From Brachynemurus nebulosus (lineage: Eukaryota; Arthropoda; Insecta; Neuroptera; Myrmeleontidae): 64,000 nucleotides of DNA. This document shows positions 1 to 11,117 of the stretch, piece after piece (within the stretch, counting starts at the first letter, position 1; every line of letters starts with the position of its first letter). A program made the translations under genes and the position numbers. The notes beneath the pieces are model-generated. The model made no database searches, was not told the DNA's origin, and saw nothing but the letters and a program-made list of their open reading frames with translations. The stretch spans positions 4,961,501 to 5,025,500 of the forward strand of contig JAPWDM010000015.1 of the NCBI GenBank assembly GCA_035578155.1. Reading direction: 5' to 3'.

Positions 1-1998
1 AACCTCCGGTAGAACCCAGCTAGACCCAAAAAGGCACGTATCCCTTTAACGTCCCTAGGTTGAGGATATTTCTTCACGGCTTCTACTTTTCCCTCGTCGG
101 GTAAAATTCCTCGGTGAGAAATTATATGCCCTAAATACTTGGTTTCACGTCGCAGAAACTGACATTTGGTTGGTTTCAATTTTAGATTAGCCTTTCGAAT
201 GCAATCAAACACTTCCCTGATTCTATCTAAGTGTTCTCCCAGTCCGTTACCATTGAAAATGATGATATCGTCGAGATAGGCGAAACATTTGATCCCTTTA
301 ATTCCTGTTAGGATGGTGTCCATCAGGCGCTGGAAGGTGCTTGGGGCATTGATGAGTCCAAAGGCCATTTTTCGACATTCGTAGTGACCATCTGGAGTTG
401 AGAACCCAGTCTTCTCCTGATCTTCATCAGCAATACCTATTTGCCAATACCCCGAAGCCAGATCTAGTGTGGTAAAAAGATTGGCATTACCGAGCATGTC
501 TATCGTCTCTTGTAGATTCGGTAAGGGATAGAAATCACGCTTCGTTACTTGATTTAACCCTCTGAAGTCGATGCAGACCCTGACCTTAGCCTCCCCTGTT
601 GGTGTCTTTTTCGGAACCATAACAACCGGTGCCGACCATGGTGATGTTGAGTGCTTGATAACCCCTTCCTTGAGCATCTCTTGAATATTATCCTGTAGAA
701 TCTGTCGTTGTGCATGCGGGACTCGGTACGGAGCTTTAGAGATAGGGTGAACATTTTCTGTAATTATTCTATGTTTAATCCCAACGGCTTCCCCTAGTTT
801 GTCTCCTTCAAGAAGAAATATATCCCTATATTCGCATAATAATTTAAGTAGGAGCTTTTTGCTAGTCCCATCTAGGTGCGTTAAATCGATGCAATCCTCC
901 AATAACGCTTCTCCCGCTTTTAATTCGGCGTTTACTGTACAGCAATTTATCCCATTTCCCATTTTTCTATTATAATTTGCCCTATTTTTATTCCCTTTGC
1001 TTTTATTTAATAATGACGTTGCGCGCGCATTTGCATTTTTCCCTTGTAAATGATTTCCCATATTATATTTATTGTTGCCCTTTAAATTTATAGAGCCCCC
1101 ACTTGCTGTATTGTTTCCCATTCCATCCAATTCCGTTTCTTCTGCATATCCTACAATAGTTTTAACTGGAACTTCCAATTCTTGATGGCTTAAATTTACT
1201 AAACAAACTCTAACTTCGTTGTCCTCAGTTACGTTATCCATTACACGTGCTGATATAACCCCATGAATAAGTATTTCAGTTGGTTCCACAATAACTGCTT
1301 TCGACGTAAGTTCCGAACTAGCCACGCAAACGCATTCGCATCTAGCGGGCAGTAGAAGTCTTTCCTTGAGCGAAACAGGGTAGCGGCCAACTACCTGCTT
1401 CTGATCAACACTTAATTTTGGCCGAATTAAGGGTGATCGGACTCCTTCGTTGTTAATCTTCTTTGTGGTCGGTTCGATACTGATATCGTTTTCAGCTACA
1501 TGAGTACTTGGTTTAGAGTTTGCACATTTTTCCCACTTTTCCTTGTTCCCATTAATTGATTTCCCGTCGTTGGCGAAGTTGGTTATAGGTAAATTTGCAT
1601 CTTCTTCATTATACATCCGTAGTATTTCGTCCCTCATTGTTAATGTCCCGTTGTCGTAATTTATGGTAGCCCTAGCGGCCCTTAAGAAGTCACGTCCTAG
1701 TAGTCCATCGGGATTGATGGGTAGATCGTCACAAATTATGGCTGTAAGATCAAAATTTTGATGTTCGGTGGATAAGGTAAGGTTGGCATATTCATCGCAG
1801 CGTATCTCGTCCCCAGTTATACCTATTAATTTCATATCGTCCATTTTTTGACATATTAATGAAGCTAGCGAATCCCTTTTTAATAAAGTTGCTGCGCTAC
1901 CCGTGTCCACGATAAGTTGAACTGGTCGTCCATTTACATTCACCGAGATGAAGCTGGGAATGTCCCTTTGAATGAATGTGTGTGATATTATTACTGTC
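1..1998 (-). CDS. pol: Gypsy A pol (protease and reverse transcriptase), cut by window edge
   Basis: Polyprotein of a Ty3/Gypsy LTR retrotransposon. Read on the minus strand, an aspartic protease comes first, with active-site DTGS at 1907-1896. A long linker follows, then the reverse transcriptase with its catalytic YLDD at 278-267 and the thumb motif GILPDEGKVEAVKKYP near 110-60. RNase H and integrase lie beyond the left edge. Protease, YLDD and the last codons at 3-17 share one frame, so there is no net frameshift across the part seen; I did not check every codon for stops. The frame is -1 relative to gag and overlaps its end, so pol is probably made by -1 frameshifting near AGGAAAC (about 2006-2000), a non-canonical slippery heptamer. 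Family is secure; activity is not. Confidence 0.85.
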
Positions 1999-3148
1999 GG
2001 TTTCCTTCGAGCCGGGACTCGCGCGAAGGGTCTTCGTAGTTTAAATTCCTTCCAGAATCAGTAGTTTGTCGAGCTGGTACACCCGTAGAAGTTGAAGGCC
2101 CCCTTGTAGGTGTCGTCCTGGTGCCCCATTGACGTTGCCCCCCGTTGTTATTCTGGTTGCGAAAACAATTTCGTTCCATATGCCCTATCCGGTTGCACTT
2201 TCTACAGACAATTGCGGAGCGGCACTGAGCAGCGAAATGACCAGGTTTGAAACAATTAAGACATACTTGACCCCCTGGTGAATTATTCGGAGTATTCCGT
2301 GGTCCCCCCCTTGTAGTTGTCTTCGGAGCCCCCCTAGATTGATAGTTGTGGTTAATGGAAGGATTTCTAGAATTTGGTGTCCGATTCGTGAATCTTGGTG
2401 GTGAAGCATTATTGTTGTTTTGATAGGATCCCCGCGTACGATTTTGCATGCCCTGGTCAGAAGCCCCATATCCCGTGTAAAAAGAGCTCGTCGATGTTCT
2501 TCCGTTGCTTAGAATAAGTTGATTCATTTCTTCTTGTTCCGCAATTTCAGCTGCTTTGTCGATTGTAAGATTCTTTTCGCGGACCAAGTGAATGCCGATA
2601 ATTCGTAATAACTCACGCTTGAGTCCCTGTCGAAACTGTGCCAGTACCAGATCCATGTGTTTCTTCTCGATACCCGGTTTTTGACGGTCGGATGCATCTT
2701 GAAGGTCCTCTTCTAAAGATTCCTGAGCGACTAGTTTCAGCCTTGTTATGAACTGCTGGACCGTTTCATTACTTCTTTGGAAGGTTTGCGTTAACCTGTA
2801 TTGAGCTGCTCCAGGGACACGACGTGGTGCAAATCGTGCTATTAATTTAACTTTAAGATCTTTATAGGTAATACCGGGTGCTTGCAAAGTCGTCTCGCTT
2901 TTGTAATATCGGTATGCTTCCCCGACTAATTTGCATTTGAGTACACTTAAAAGTTGAGATTCTGTGAGTTGCTCCAATTCGGCCCGTTGTTCCAAACGAT
3001 CGAAATATTCCCTAACGTTTACATCTGTTTTGCCCGTAAAATTTTCAAGTGAGTTCACAATCGAACCCAAACTAACTCGTGGTACCTCAACCGTGATGGA
3101 CGGTTTACGCTCTGCTGCCTTAGACCCAGCTGCTTCGCCTTGCGTCAT
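1991..3148 (-). CDS. gag: Gypsy A Gag (capsid and nucleocapsid)
   Basis: Intact 385-residue ORF encoding the structural protein that packages the retrotransposon RNA. The N-terminal two thirds has a retrotransposon capsid pattern (NVREYFDRLEQRAE, then a QFITRLK segment). The C-terminal part is rich in N, R, T and P and holds two CCHC zinc knuckles, CLNCFKPGHFAAQC and CRKCNRIGHMERNC, at about residues 297-325. Length is normal for Gypsy Gag. The start ATG at 3148 is the first in the frame after the leader. The ORF ends inside the pol overlap. No stop or frameshift is seen, so this copy may be relatively young. Confidence 0.85.
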   Translation of the reverse strand: MTQGEAAGSKAAERKPSITVEVPRVSLGSIVNSLENFTGKTDVNVREYFDRLEQRAELEQLTESQLLSVLKCKLVGEAYRYYKSETTLQAPGITYKDLKVKLIARFAPRRVPGAAQYRLTQTFQRSNETVQQFITRLKLVAQESLEEDLQDASDRQKPGIEKKHMDLVLAQFRQGLKRELLRIIGIHLVREKNLTIDKAAEIAEQEEMNQLILSNGRTSTSSFYTGYGASDQGMQNRTRGSYQNNNNASPPRFTNRTPNSRNPSINHNYQSRGAPKTTTRGGPRNTPNNSPGGQVCLNCFKPGHFAAQCRSAIVCRKCNRIGHMERNCFRNQNNNGGQRQWGTRTTPTRGPSTSTGVPARQTTDSGRNLNYEDPSRESRLEGNRQ

Positions 3149-3161
3149 GATTGATGATTAG

Positions 3162-4659
3162 GTGATGTCGCCCCGCGAAAAAGAAAATTACGAATTCCAA
3201 AACCCCCGAACAGACAAGAGAATACAACCGTATGTTCGTTTATTTATTTATAAATAATAAAAAGAAAATTTTACATATAATGTTTTAAACTGATGGATAC
3301 CGAATATGTATTAAAGGTGTTGTTCCCTTTTCCAGAAAATACAAAACAAACAACAAAAAAAAACAGAAAAAACTTCGAAACAATTCCCAACAACCTTTCA
3401 CTATTTACTCCTTGTTTACACAGATACAAATTTACGTCCCCTCCCAATTTCCAAAATTTTTTGCAAGTGTAGCATTACCGTACGCCCAAATTACCAAAAT
3501 AATGCATACAATTTCAAAATTTATTATAAAATACTTTAACATGTATATTTAACTGAATATATTTATGACCCACTCTGTAGCGTGAGTACACCTTGTATTT
3601 ATCACTTTGGCAATGCATTAAAGTTGTGTATGAACTGCGGACGTTCGTATATGTACGGTAATACTACCCCTATGCTTATATGTATATATCCAATATATTA
3701 TTATGTGTGTATCCTCTGGCGCGGTATAATATGTTTGATGTACAACCTCATATGTACGTATTCTCGTATACATACATATAGTATGTTATAGCTACATATA
3801 CATATCCTTGATAATTATTTATGTATAGTAATTTAATTAGTAATACATACATATGTGGGTACATATAGTATAATGTATGTACTATGCATGTATTATGTAT
3901 ATGTGGTGTACGTGTACGTCTCTATGCGTACGTCTACTGTCTTATATGCGATATGTGTAATATAATGACGTAATCATTACTTACCTTGCAACAAACGAAT
4001 CTAGGAAATTGATTCGCAACGATCAATTCAACGTGTATTGTTACGCACTTATTGTCTTTTTATTGCTTACGTAGCTTATTTCATATTATAATGACCCATA
4101 AATTAACTATGAAACAATGCCCTATCAGATTTTTGTTAATTTAATTTTTCAGCAAGAAAAAAAAACACGAAAAATTATGCAGATTATAATATACCTAACT
4201 ATATTTATTCCTCTTTTGTTTTTTGGTTTTTTTCTTTTTTCCTTCTTTAAGAATTTATTTTTCTAAATTGATTTTAACTACCCGCGGAAAGAGAAGGAAA
4301 AAAAAAATTGTATTATATTTACAAAATTAATATTAACTGCCCAGTACAAAATAAATTCAAAGAACCCTTTTAATTTTTCTTTTTCTTTTAATTGATTCAT
4401 TTACCGAATTAAGTAAGCGCACTTATGAATTATTTTAGAAAAGTTTTTAATGTTGGGGTGTTTAATTATTTTATGCCCTTCCTAAAATCCTTATTTCATA
4501 AAAACTTTATAAAAATCTAAATTTATTACCTACTTTATAAATTCCTAAATTTTTCTCTTTTTAACGTGATACCCTCCCAAAATTTAAACCAAATGAAAAT
4601 TTAACCCCCCCATCTTTCCCTGGAAACGATCGCGCCTACCCATTTTCCAACAGGACACA
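3162..4659 (-). other. Gypsy A 5' leader, no gene
   Basis: About 1.5 kb of AT-rich sequence between gag and the primer binding site. It contains A-runs and a TATG/TACA-rich simple-sequence stretch around 3640-3950. Short ORFs here have no recognisable domain and look like chance. The length is unusual for a Gypsy leader, so an old insertion inside it is possible. Confidence 0.5.
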
Positions 4660-4677
4660 TTCCGTTCGCTGCCACCA
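4660..4677 (-). promoter_or_regulatory. Candidate primer binding site of Gypsy A
   Basis: On the minus strand, four T residues separate the LTR end from TGGTGGCAGCGAACGGA. The TGG start and the position just after the LTR fit a tRNA primer binding site. I cannot name the tRNA. Confidence 0.5.
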
Positions 4678-4681
4678 AAAA

Positions 4682-4947
4682 TGTTACGACCGCCGTGGAA
4701 TGACGATCAGTAGCGTGTTGAGCGTAGAGGGTTCGAACTCTACGAAACTCAAAACTAGTAGTTTCGAGATGTGCCCTCGTGTCGGACGGTAGGGGGATGT
4801 CTCAGGGTTAAGAAATAAAACATTATAAACCACGTTTACGCTTAATCTACAGTTTATTAATATATTAAGTTTAAAAGAAATACATATTACTATCGACTTA
4901 CCCCGAAATTCCCGTGCTTTCACTTTTATTCTGGTTCTCAAGTAACA
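4682..4947 (-). repeat. Gypsy A 5' LTR
   Basis: A 266-bp segment which, on the minus strand, starts TGTTAC and ends GTAACA, a perfect 6-bp terminal inverted repeat. It contains AATAAA signals and a TATA-like stretch near 4860-4845, and is followed by the candidate primer site and gag. The partner 3' LTR is outside the window, so the ends rest on the inverted repeat and context. Confidence 0.6.
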
Positions 4948-5055
4948 CTCACTTTCACCCTTCAGACACTACGTGTAATTAACTTCCAACTCTACTCACA
5001 CTCTGTTTCCAACTGTATTTCATCGTTCCCAATTTTTGGTCAACGACTTGTCTGA

Positions 5056-6267
5056 ATGCAACGATTTTCGCTGACACCGTCAATTTTTAATTATTACATT
5101 AATTTTTCATTAATTGCGTTAATCGCTACAGTCAAACCTGTCTACACTGGAACACAGTTAGACCCGTTCACAACAGTAGCTAAACTCAGAAGAATGTACA
5201 ATGATGCAGTACAAATTCCGTTTACAGCCAAAAAGTCATTCTTCAGGTCAGTATTTATTAAAAATTTTAACATCGTATTTCAGTCGCCATCTTCTGATGT
5301 TTGCACTTATGACTGAAAAAAGAATCCATAGCAGACGAGCGAAAGCATTCTATGATTTAATGAAAATAGAACAAGAAGGCACTTTAACTTTCTGCTTTGA
5401 CCTACAGTAAGTACAACTGCTCCCTCGCACTCCGATTCAAGAAGCATTTTACAGCAGACAGGTTAGCTTTTATGTATTTTGTATTGTTGGAAAAGATATC
5501 AGGAATCCTTTATTTTATAACTGGACAGAATTACAGGCAAACAGAGGTGCTACAGAAATTGGTTCCGCTTTGCTAGATTTTTTAAAACTCATGATTTTGT
5601 GGAAATTCATTCTATCAGGTTTTTTTGTGATGGCTGTGGGGGCCAGAACAAAAATTCACATATTGTGCATGTACTTTTGTTCTGGCTACAAAAGCTATCA
5701 CCAGAAAACATTAAAAAAATAACGCTGTTTTTCCCTGTTAGAGGGCATAGCTTTTTGCCTGCTGACAGGATTTTTGGACGTGTAGAAAAGGAACTTAGGT
5801 GTCACCCGATTATTACAACCCCAGAAGAATATACAGAATATTACGAAAGGAATTAGAAACAGTTTATAAAAAAATTACAGGTATACAGAATTTAAAACGA
5901 ATCACTTTTGTTAAAACCACTAATAATAGAAAGCAATTTCAATGTCATATTAAAACTTGAAAATTACATATTTACGTCGGATAATGAAAATGATACGAAA
6001 TTATACCTTCTAAAACGACAAAAAAGTCTAAATAACTTTACTTTAACTGAAATTGTAACACAAAAGCATATGAATTTAAAAAAGAAAAATAATGTCAGAA
6101 ACTTGCTTGTTAAACAATTCGGCGAGGAGTGGGCTGAAAACCAGGAGCTCTCTTGGTATGTCAGTATAATGAATAATAGCAATGATGTTGAAAGTGTTGA
6201 TGAAAATGATCATGAACATACAGAGGATTGTAATTGTCTTGAACATGAAATAGCTGTAAGAATTTAA
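5056..6267 (+). pseudogene. DUF7869-type multicopy transposon-like gene, broken
   Basis: By eye this matches the family annotated in arthropods and cnidarians as DUF7869, whose members are multicopy and probably transposon-derived; function unknown. Visible blocks in order: an FNIVFQSPSSDVCTYD-like segment (about 5268-5313), HSRRAKAFYDLMK (5323-5362), LPRTPIQEAFYSRQ (5421-5462), CDGCGGQNKN (5626-5655) and FPVRGHSFLPADRIFG (5731-5778). The acidic D-rich pattern around CDGCGGQN and GHSFLPADRIFG is the family hallmark. Breaks: a frame change near 5313, an in-frame TAA at 5407, a 1-base loss near 5589, a TAG near 5854 and a TAA near 5900. The last block (5908-6267) is open and ends in an acidic tail. 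It begins about 100 bp after the Gypsy A LTR, so its 5' part may have been displaced by that insertion. Confidence 0.6.
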
Positions 6268-6329
6268 AAGAAATAAAACATACTGTGATTATTTTTTTTG
6301 TTTTATTTATTTAGAGAAGATGAACCTCA

Positions 6330-6490
6330 GGTTATTCCATTTCAAAAATGAGATTTCTGATACCTAATTAGTTTCAGCAAAACAAGATTAATCCACAGTG
6401 GTTTGAATCAAAACATGATTATTCCTCTAGAGCACATAACAAAAGTTGATTATTCCAATCAGCCGCGTCAAAACTAGATTATTCCATTTC
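6330..6490. repeat. Degenerate ~31-bp repeat with GATTATTCC core
   Basis: Four copies of an AAAAC-N-GATTATTCC-like unit have their GATT at 6386, 6417, 6448 and 6477 (spacing 31, 31 and 29). A weaker copy is near 6330. No gene is apparent between 6268 and 6660 otherwise. Confidence 0.5.
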
Positions 6491-6660
6491 AAATTTTGGA
6501 TTTATTCAAAATATATTATTTCTAAATTTTTGAATTCTGTACAAAGCAATTACTATTGTTGTCGTCTACAATAATGCATCAAAATTTCGGGTTAAAAACA
6601 TAGCTGCATACCCACAAAACTGTTTTCTCAGATTGTGAAAAAACACAAAAAGTGGAATAG

Positions 6661-8063
6661 TCAAGTTTTGAAAAGAACCTCCTCAAATATACTACACAGA
6701 CTAGCAATCGCCTTTTTGGTGAGATTTTTTAATAAAATGTTGGTAATTAAATCGTTACCTGGAGCTTTCCTGTTTGAGAGACGTTTTACACAACTCACAA
6801 GTTCGCTTGGTGTTGCAGGCTTGATTTCACATATCGCATTCCTAGTGTCACTAGAAATGGAATCATTTGGGTCGTTTGCCACATGATTTAATGAAAATAC
6901 GCCTTCTAGGTATGAGGCCATTGTTGTGCAATTGTCGAGGTTGCTTTCGTGAGTTTTGTTATTGAATATTATGGGAGGAATACGTTCGTGTTTGCGGGTG
7001 ATTCGTTTTGTTGCTTTTCATAATTTCATGTCATTAGGTTCTAGTTCTTCTAAATAATTTTGATATTGCTGGAATCTAGACGGTTTAATTCACGTTTAAT
7101 TTCTATATTCCTAGTTCGTTGCCAAAGACGGCGGCACCGGTTTTTCTGACGGATGAGTTCCAATATATGTGCAGGTGTTGATTGCTCTCTTTTCATTTGT
7201 GTTTGTCTGGTTAGAGTAGTTGTGACTGATTTTTTGACTGAATTCGTAATAGCCATAGTAATCTGAGAGATTGCTGAGTCAATGGCTTTAGGCGTGGTAA
7301 GATTTTTTGTAATTTTCAGCGGTTGTAGGAGCTGGTCTAAGTGCTGTTGATATTTTTTCCAGTTTATTTTTCCTGTTATCTATTTGGCGGCTCATATGAT
7401 ATAGCGTGATCATCAAAACCAATAAGAACGGGGAGATGGTTGGAATCTAGTTCGTGGGTTACGGTTTGCCAAAGAGGGCGAGTGAATCGTTTCACATTAA
7501 ATTTATATCCAATATATCTGGACTCTGGTTCTGATGTGTTGGGTAATGGGTAGGTTCACTAGGCGCGGAAATATGTAAGCCCATATTTTCACTATATTTT
7601 AGCAATTTCGCCCCATTCGGATTGTTATTTTTACAACCCTACTCCGTGCGCTTACAGTTAAGATTACAGTTGAATGTTGTTTTAGTAGATCGGTTTCTAC
7701 TAACTGTAAGTTCGGTCTTTTGTACGCTGCGATTATTTTGATTGTTTGGTGGCTTTGTAGCTGGAGTTCGATGCTTGTGGCTTCGATTACCTCTAGAGCT
7801 GGTAATTGTAACAAGTGATGCACGAGGTTTCTTTTCACTAGTATGGCTGTACCCCTAGAGGCTACTGCTGAGTCGCGATCCGTACGATAAACTACGTAGC
7901 CTGTTACGTTGAACGATTCGCCGTTGACAAGATGGGTTTCGGTAATGCAGGCGATATCTACATGGTGACGTTGTAGATATTCTATTAGAGTAGATTTTTT
8001 ATTTTTGACACCATTGGCATTCCAATTGAGGATGATGATTTGCTTGAGTTTGACTGAATTCAT
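6661..8063 (-). pseudogene. Jockey-like LINE ORF2 fragment (endonuclease and start of RT)
   Basis: ORF2 of a Jockey-clade non-LTR retrotransposon, which nicks target DNA and reverse transcribes the element RNA. The ORF starts at 8063 with an APE-type endonuclease: LNWNANGVKNKK, then CITETHL with the catalytic E, then GYVVYRTDR. The endonuclease continues after a frameshift near 7650 (SPDILDI, then SNHLPVLIGFDD). A linker at 7256-7050 follows, then the first RT motif NRKAPGNDLI near 6770. The catalytic FADD box and the rest of RT are absent, so the 3' half is missing. Its ATG overlaps the ORF1 stop as ATGA, a normal layout for this clade. Several frameshifts make it inactive. Confidence 0.8.
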
Positions 8064-8540
8064 TTTTGTTCGAAAAGTCTATTTATAAAGTTGAACACAA
8101 ATGTTTTGATGATTTCCATATGAGGGCGGATTATTTCAATAACCATGCGCACTAGTTTTGATATTAAGGAACTATCATTTGATTGAGAGGATTGTTGGTT
8201 TGTTTCTTGTTGATTTTGGTTAGATTGTGAGTTATTTATGGGTTGGGTTTTGAGGGCATCGGCATATGTTCGAGTAGATTTTACGTGAATGTAGGATGAG
8301 GAATTATTTGTGGTGACATTGGGTGCTTGTGTTGTTTTTGACTTCTCATGCTGATTTTGATTGTTGACGGTGGGTCTTGGATAATTGTTTATTCGATTGT
8401 AAGGAGGTTTGGATTCATTAGCGCGTTTTTTGATTTGTTTATAATACTCGCAGCCTTTATAATTTGCTGTGCGGTTACCCTCACATTTAGCGCATTTTGG
8501 GTCAACGTCGCGCGATTTTTGACATTCTTGATGAGGGAGG
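8060..8540 (-). pseudogene. Jockey-like LINE ORF1 (Gag-like) C-terminal fragment
   Basis: On the minus strand a CCHC-type knuckle region reads KCAKCEGNRTANYKGC near 8490-8440, typical of Jockey ORF1 nucleic-acid-binding proteins. A Q/N/S-rich segment and a hydrophobic end terminating at the TGA at 8062-8060 follow. The N-terminal part is missing: similarity stops near 8540 where a plus-strand coding block begins. This may be the 5'-truncation point of the LINE insertion. Confidence 0.7.
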
Positions 8541-9039
8541 TTGTCAAAAATCCAAAAAGAAACATGACTCGGAAGAAGAGGGCACAGATATCAGTGACAT
8601 TTTTTCCCTCAGAGACTCGAATGATAGTATGAATCTATTAGATCTCATTCAAGATGAGGAATTTGACCGTGAAGAAGACTTTTGCAAAACTCCAAATTCT
8701 CAGAGAAGTCTTCAGCAAAAGTCGTCAAATGATACTGCTAATTCTGATGGTTGTGCTAATTCACAACAACCTTCAACAAGTGCAAGCGATAAAGAGGCGG
8801 TTTTGTTCCATGTGGACCAATTTGTAGTCGTCAACTTTGAAGGTACCACGTACCCAGGAATAAGAACTGAGAAAAAGGCTGATAAGTTCAAGGTTTCTGT
8901 AATGGAAAAAACGACGAAACATTGGAAATGGCCCACTACGCCTGATGAAATTTGGTACGGAAAGGAAGAAGTCCTCTATCCCATCCGGCCTCCCCGTCTT
9001 ATGAAAAGAGGCATTTTTCACATTCCCGGGTTGAACTAA
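8541..9039 (+). CDS. C-terminal fragment of an unidentified transposon protein
   Basis: Open plus-strand frame of about 165 residues. It begins with a basic then acidic segment (KSKKKHDSEEEG), has an S/Q/N-rich linker, and ends with a compact block: VDQFVVVNFEGTTYPGI, then KTTKHWKWP, then a PPRLMKRGIFHIPGL tail. I have seen this terminal block at the end of transposase-like proteins in insects but cannot name the family. No start codon is convincing; the 5' part was probably lost or displaced at the LINE boundary. A polyadenylation signal AATAAA follows at about 9073. Function unknown; a DNA-transposon origin is inferred from the palindromic motif 100 bp downstream. Confidence 0.5.
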
Positions 9040-9141
9040 GTTAATTATATCAGTGTTCCTATGTAATGTCATAAATAAAATGTATTTGGTTTGAAATTGT
9101 GAAATTTGAGTTTTCCTATGAGTTTTGTATACAAAACAAAC

Positions 9142-9184
9142 CTGTTACAAAGTCACCCCACTTAGTGGGGTGAGTTTGTGACAG
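9142..9184. repeat. 43-bp near-perfect palindrome (transposon-end-like motif)
   Basis: CTGTTACAAAGTCACCCCA is followed after CTTAG by its near reverse complement, TGGGGTGAGTTTGTGACAG. A third, direct copy, CTGTCACAAAGTCATCCCA, lies at 9334-9352. The motif may be the terminal repeat of the element encoding the upstream C-terminal fragment. Confidence 0.55.
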
Positions 9185-9368
9185 TTTTTATTTTTATTTT
9201 TTAGGTAATAGCTGAATAATAAAAAAATTAAACCTTGTCTAATTGCTTCCTGAATAGTGCTGAAACAATTATCAATGCTTCATTTCTATTAAAAATTTAT
9301 GCTGTTACCATAAATAGGCAAAATATGGAAAAACTGTCACAAAGTCATCCCATTTTACAGTAAATAAT

Positions 9369-9477
9369 TTTTCCTCAAAAATAAATAATGTAAAAATTTG
9401 AAACTAATATAATTTTTTGTGAATTATCAATAAGTTTTCCTCAAAAATAAATAATATAAAAATTTTAAACTAATATA
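9369..9477. repeat. Direct AT-rich repeat of about 45 bp, two copies
   Basis: The block starting CCTCAAAAATAAATAAT and ending AAACTAATATAAT occurs at about 9372-9412 and again at about 9433-9477 with few differences. The surrounding 9185-9500 is AT-rich and non-coding. Confidence 0.6.
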
Positions 9478-9499
9478 ATATAATATTATGTAAAAAAAA

Positions 9500-10915
9500 C
9501 TTTTATGCTATCAGTTACTGAATATTGTTATTCAGCATACACCACAAATCCAATTTTACGTAGTGGTCGGTGCAAATTTAAAGGGAAGTACGTAAAATCG
9601 GAAGATCAGGGGCGTCGGTAAACTTTTGTTTCGGGGATTGGTAAATATTATATTATATTCGGGCATATTATTTATCTGAATTTATTTAAAACATAATTAT
9701 CTTAAGAGACAATTTACACCTAAAATTCGGTTGTGTAGACAAAAGAAATCGAATGTTATACTAATGAATATGAGTGACGACTTTTAGAAAATCGTCGAAA
9801 AATCAACTTCATTATCGCATTCATCAGCGCCAAAGACGCCAAATAGCGGAAGCTGACAAAAATTCTAGAATATTCTACTCGTGAACTGGCAAAGATACCA
9901 AAAAACAAACTTCACTATTGAATTGGGCACCAAAAATTATTGAGATTACACCATTTAATTGGTCATCGAACAAAAAAACGGAATAGCACATTATGATAAA
10001 TGTTCTAGAATATTCTATTCGTCAAATAGCAAAAAATGTTTCTCAAAATCGGACATTTGGTTTTTCATTAGTTTAATTTCGGTTTTCCAATATCTTTGTT
10101 AGTTGACAAATAGAATATTCTAGAATATTTCTCAAAATATGTTATTTGGTCTCTTTTTTGGTAGCCAACTCAACGGCGACGTCTGTTTTTTAATATCTTT
10201 GCTAGTTGACGAATAGAATATTCCAGAACACTTGTCAAAATGTGTAATTTGACCTCGTTTTCAATGGACAATTAAATGGTACAATTGATTTTTCAATATC
10301 TTTGCTAGTTGACAAATAGAACATTCTAGAATTTTTGTCAAACTACACTGTTTGATCTCATTTTTAATGACCAATTCAACGGTAAAGTCTGTTTATTGAT
10401 ATCTCTTCTAGTTGACGATTAGGATATTCTAGAATTTTACGTTACTCATTTTGCATTTGCATTTTGCATATTACGTATACAGAGTATACCTGCAGTGAAA
10501 TTTTAAAATTTTTAAAGGTTACGAGATCCTCAGACAATTTTACCTACGGCCCTGGCTCTGGCTTGATACATAAATTGTCACCAACACAGACAAACAACAA
10601 CATATCTGTGAGACGAGAACCCCACTAAATCGCTGACGTCACTACGTAAAATCGGAGTACGTACCATTGGATGGCCACTGTACTTCAATTTTCTCGATGC
10701 GAAAGCTCTTGGCTGTTCTTCACCCTTTTCATTTACATGGAAAAGAACTCTACCGACTCATTTTTCACTAGCGTCACATGTCAAGTATAATTTCCTGTTT
10801 TCATCGTAAAGTGCCAAACTGTTAGCGTTAATGAATGTGCGTTTCTCCTTGCTACCCCAAGTCCATTTGACATTCTTCCGTGTTAGATTGTGTAAATCGT
10901 TGCAATGAGTTTATA
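9500..10915 (-). pseudogene. Gypsy B RNase H fragment, split by a transposon
   Basis: Minus-strand RNase H of a second Gypsy element. The block at about 10915-10683 shows the tether/RNase H start (RKNVKWTWGSKEKRTF, then LTCDASEK). After the 9540-10680 insertion the domain resumes at 9537 with a QYSVTDS block, fading by about 9500. Removing the insertion with one copy of its TA target joins the two parts in a continuous frame, so they were one gene. In-frame stops are present in both halves. The similarity ends before the rest of RNase H and integrase. Confidence 0.7.
9540..10680. mobile_element. Satellite-bearing TA-flanked DNA element, copy A
   Basis: A 1,141-bp non-coding element flanked by TA (9538-9539 and 10681-10682). 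The ends read CACCACAAATCCAAT on the left and, in reverse complement, CAGTGGCCATCCAAT on the right; a TACGTA follows each. TA duplication and short inverted ends suggest the Tc1/mariner superfamily. The interior holds about six units of roughly 105 bp, each with a TAGAATATTCTA core next to a TTGCTAGTTGAC-like block. Two are in one orientation (near 9868 and 10001) and four in the other (near 10110, 10210, 10320 and 10420). It sits precisely inside the Gypsy B RNase H. No transposase gene is present. Confidence 0.75.
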
Positions 10916-11117
10916 TATCGGAGAACGTTCTAGTATAGAAAATGGTAAATAAATAATACTTCGCAAATATTTTTATAATGTAAACTTTTATTAATTCCGT
11001 TACTAATTACGTAGATAATTTTATTAAATATAATTCAACAATATTATAACAGTTTTTAAACAATAAAATTTTTACGTTTTTTTATGATGATGTAGTATTG
11101 ATATACAATTTAATATA

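Noticed and set aside
3582..3791. Short plus-strand ORF in the Gypsy A leader
   Set aside because: Lies in simple AT-rich repeat sequence, with hydrophobic low-complexity translation and no domain.
4684..4941. 85-codon minus-strand ORF
   Set aside because: Falls entirely within the Gypsy A LTR; no domain.
8712..9072. Minus-strand ORFs opposite 8541-9039
   Set aside because: Antisense shadows of the plus-strand frame, which has the recognisable motifs and a poly-A signal.
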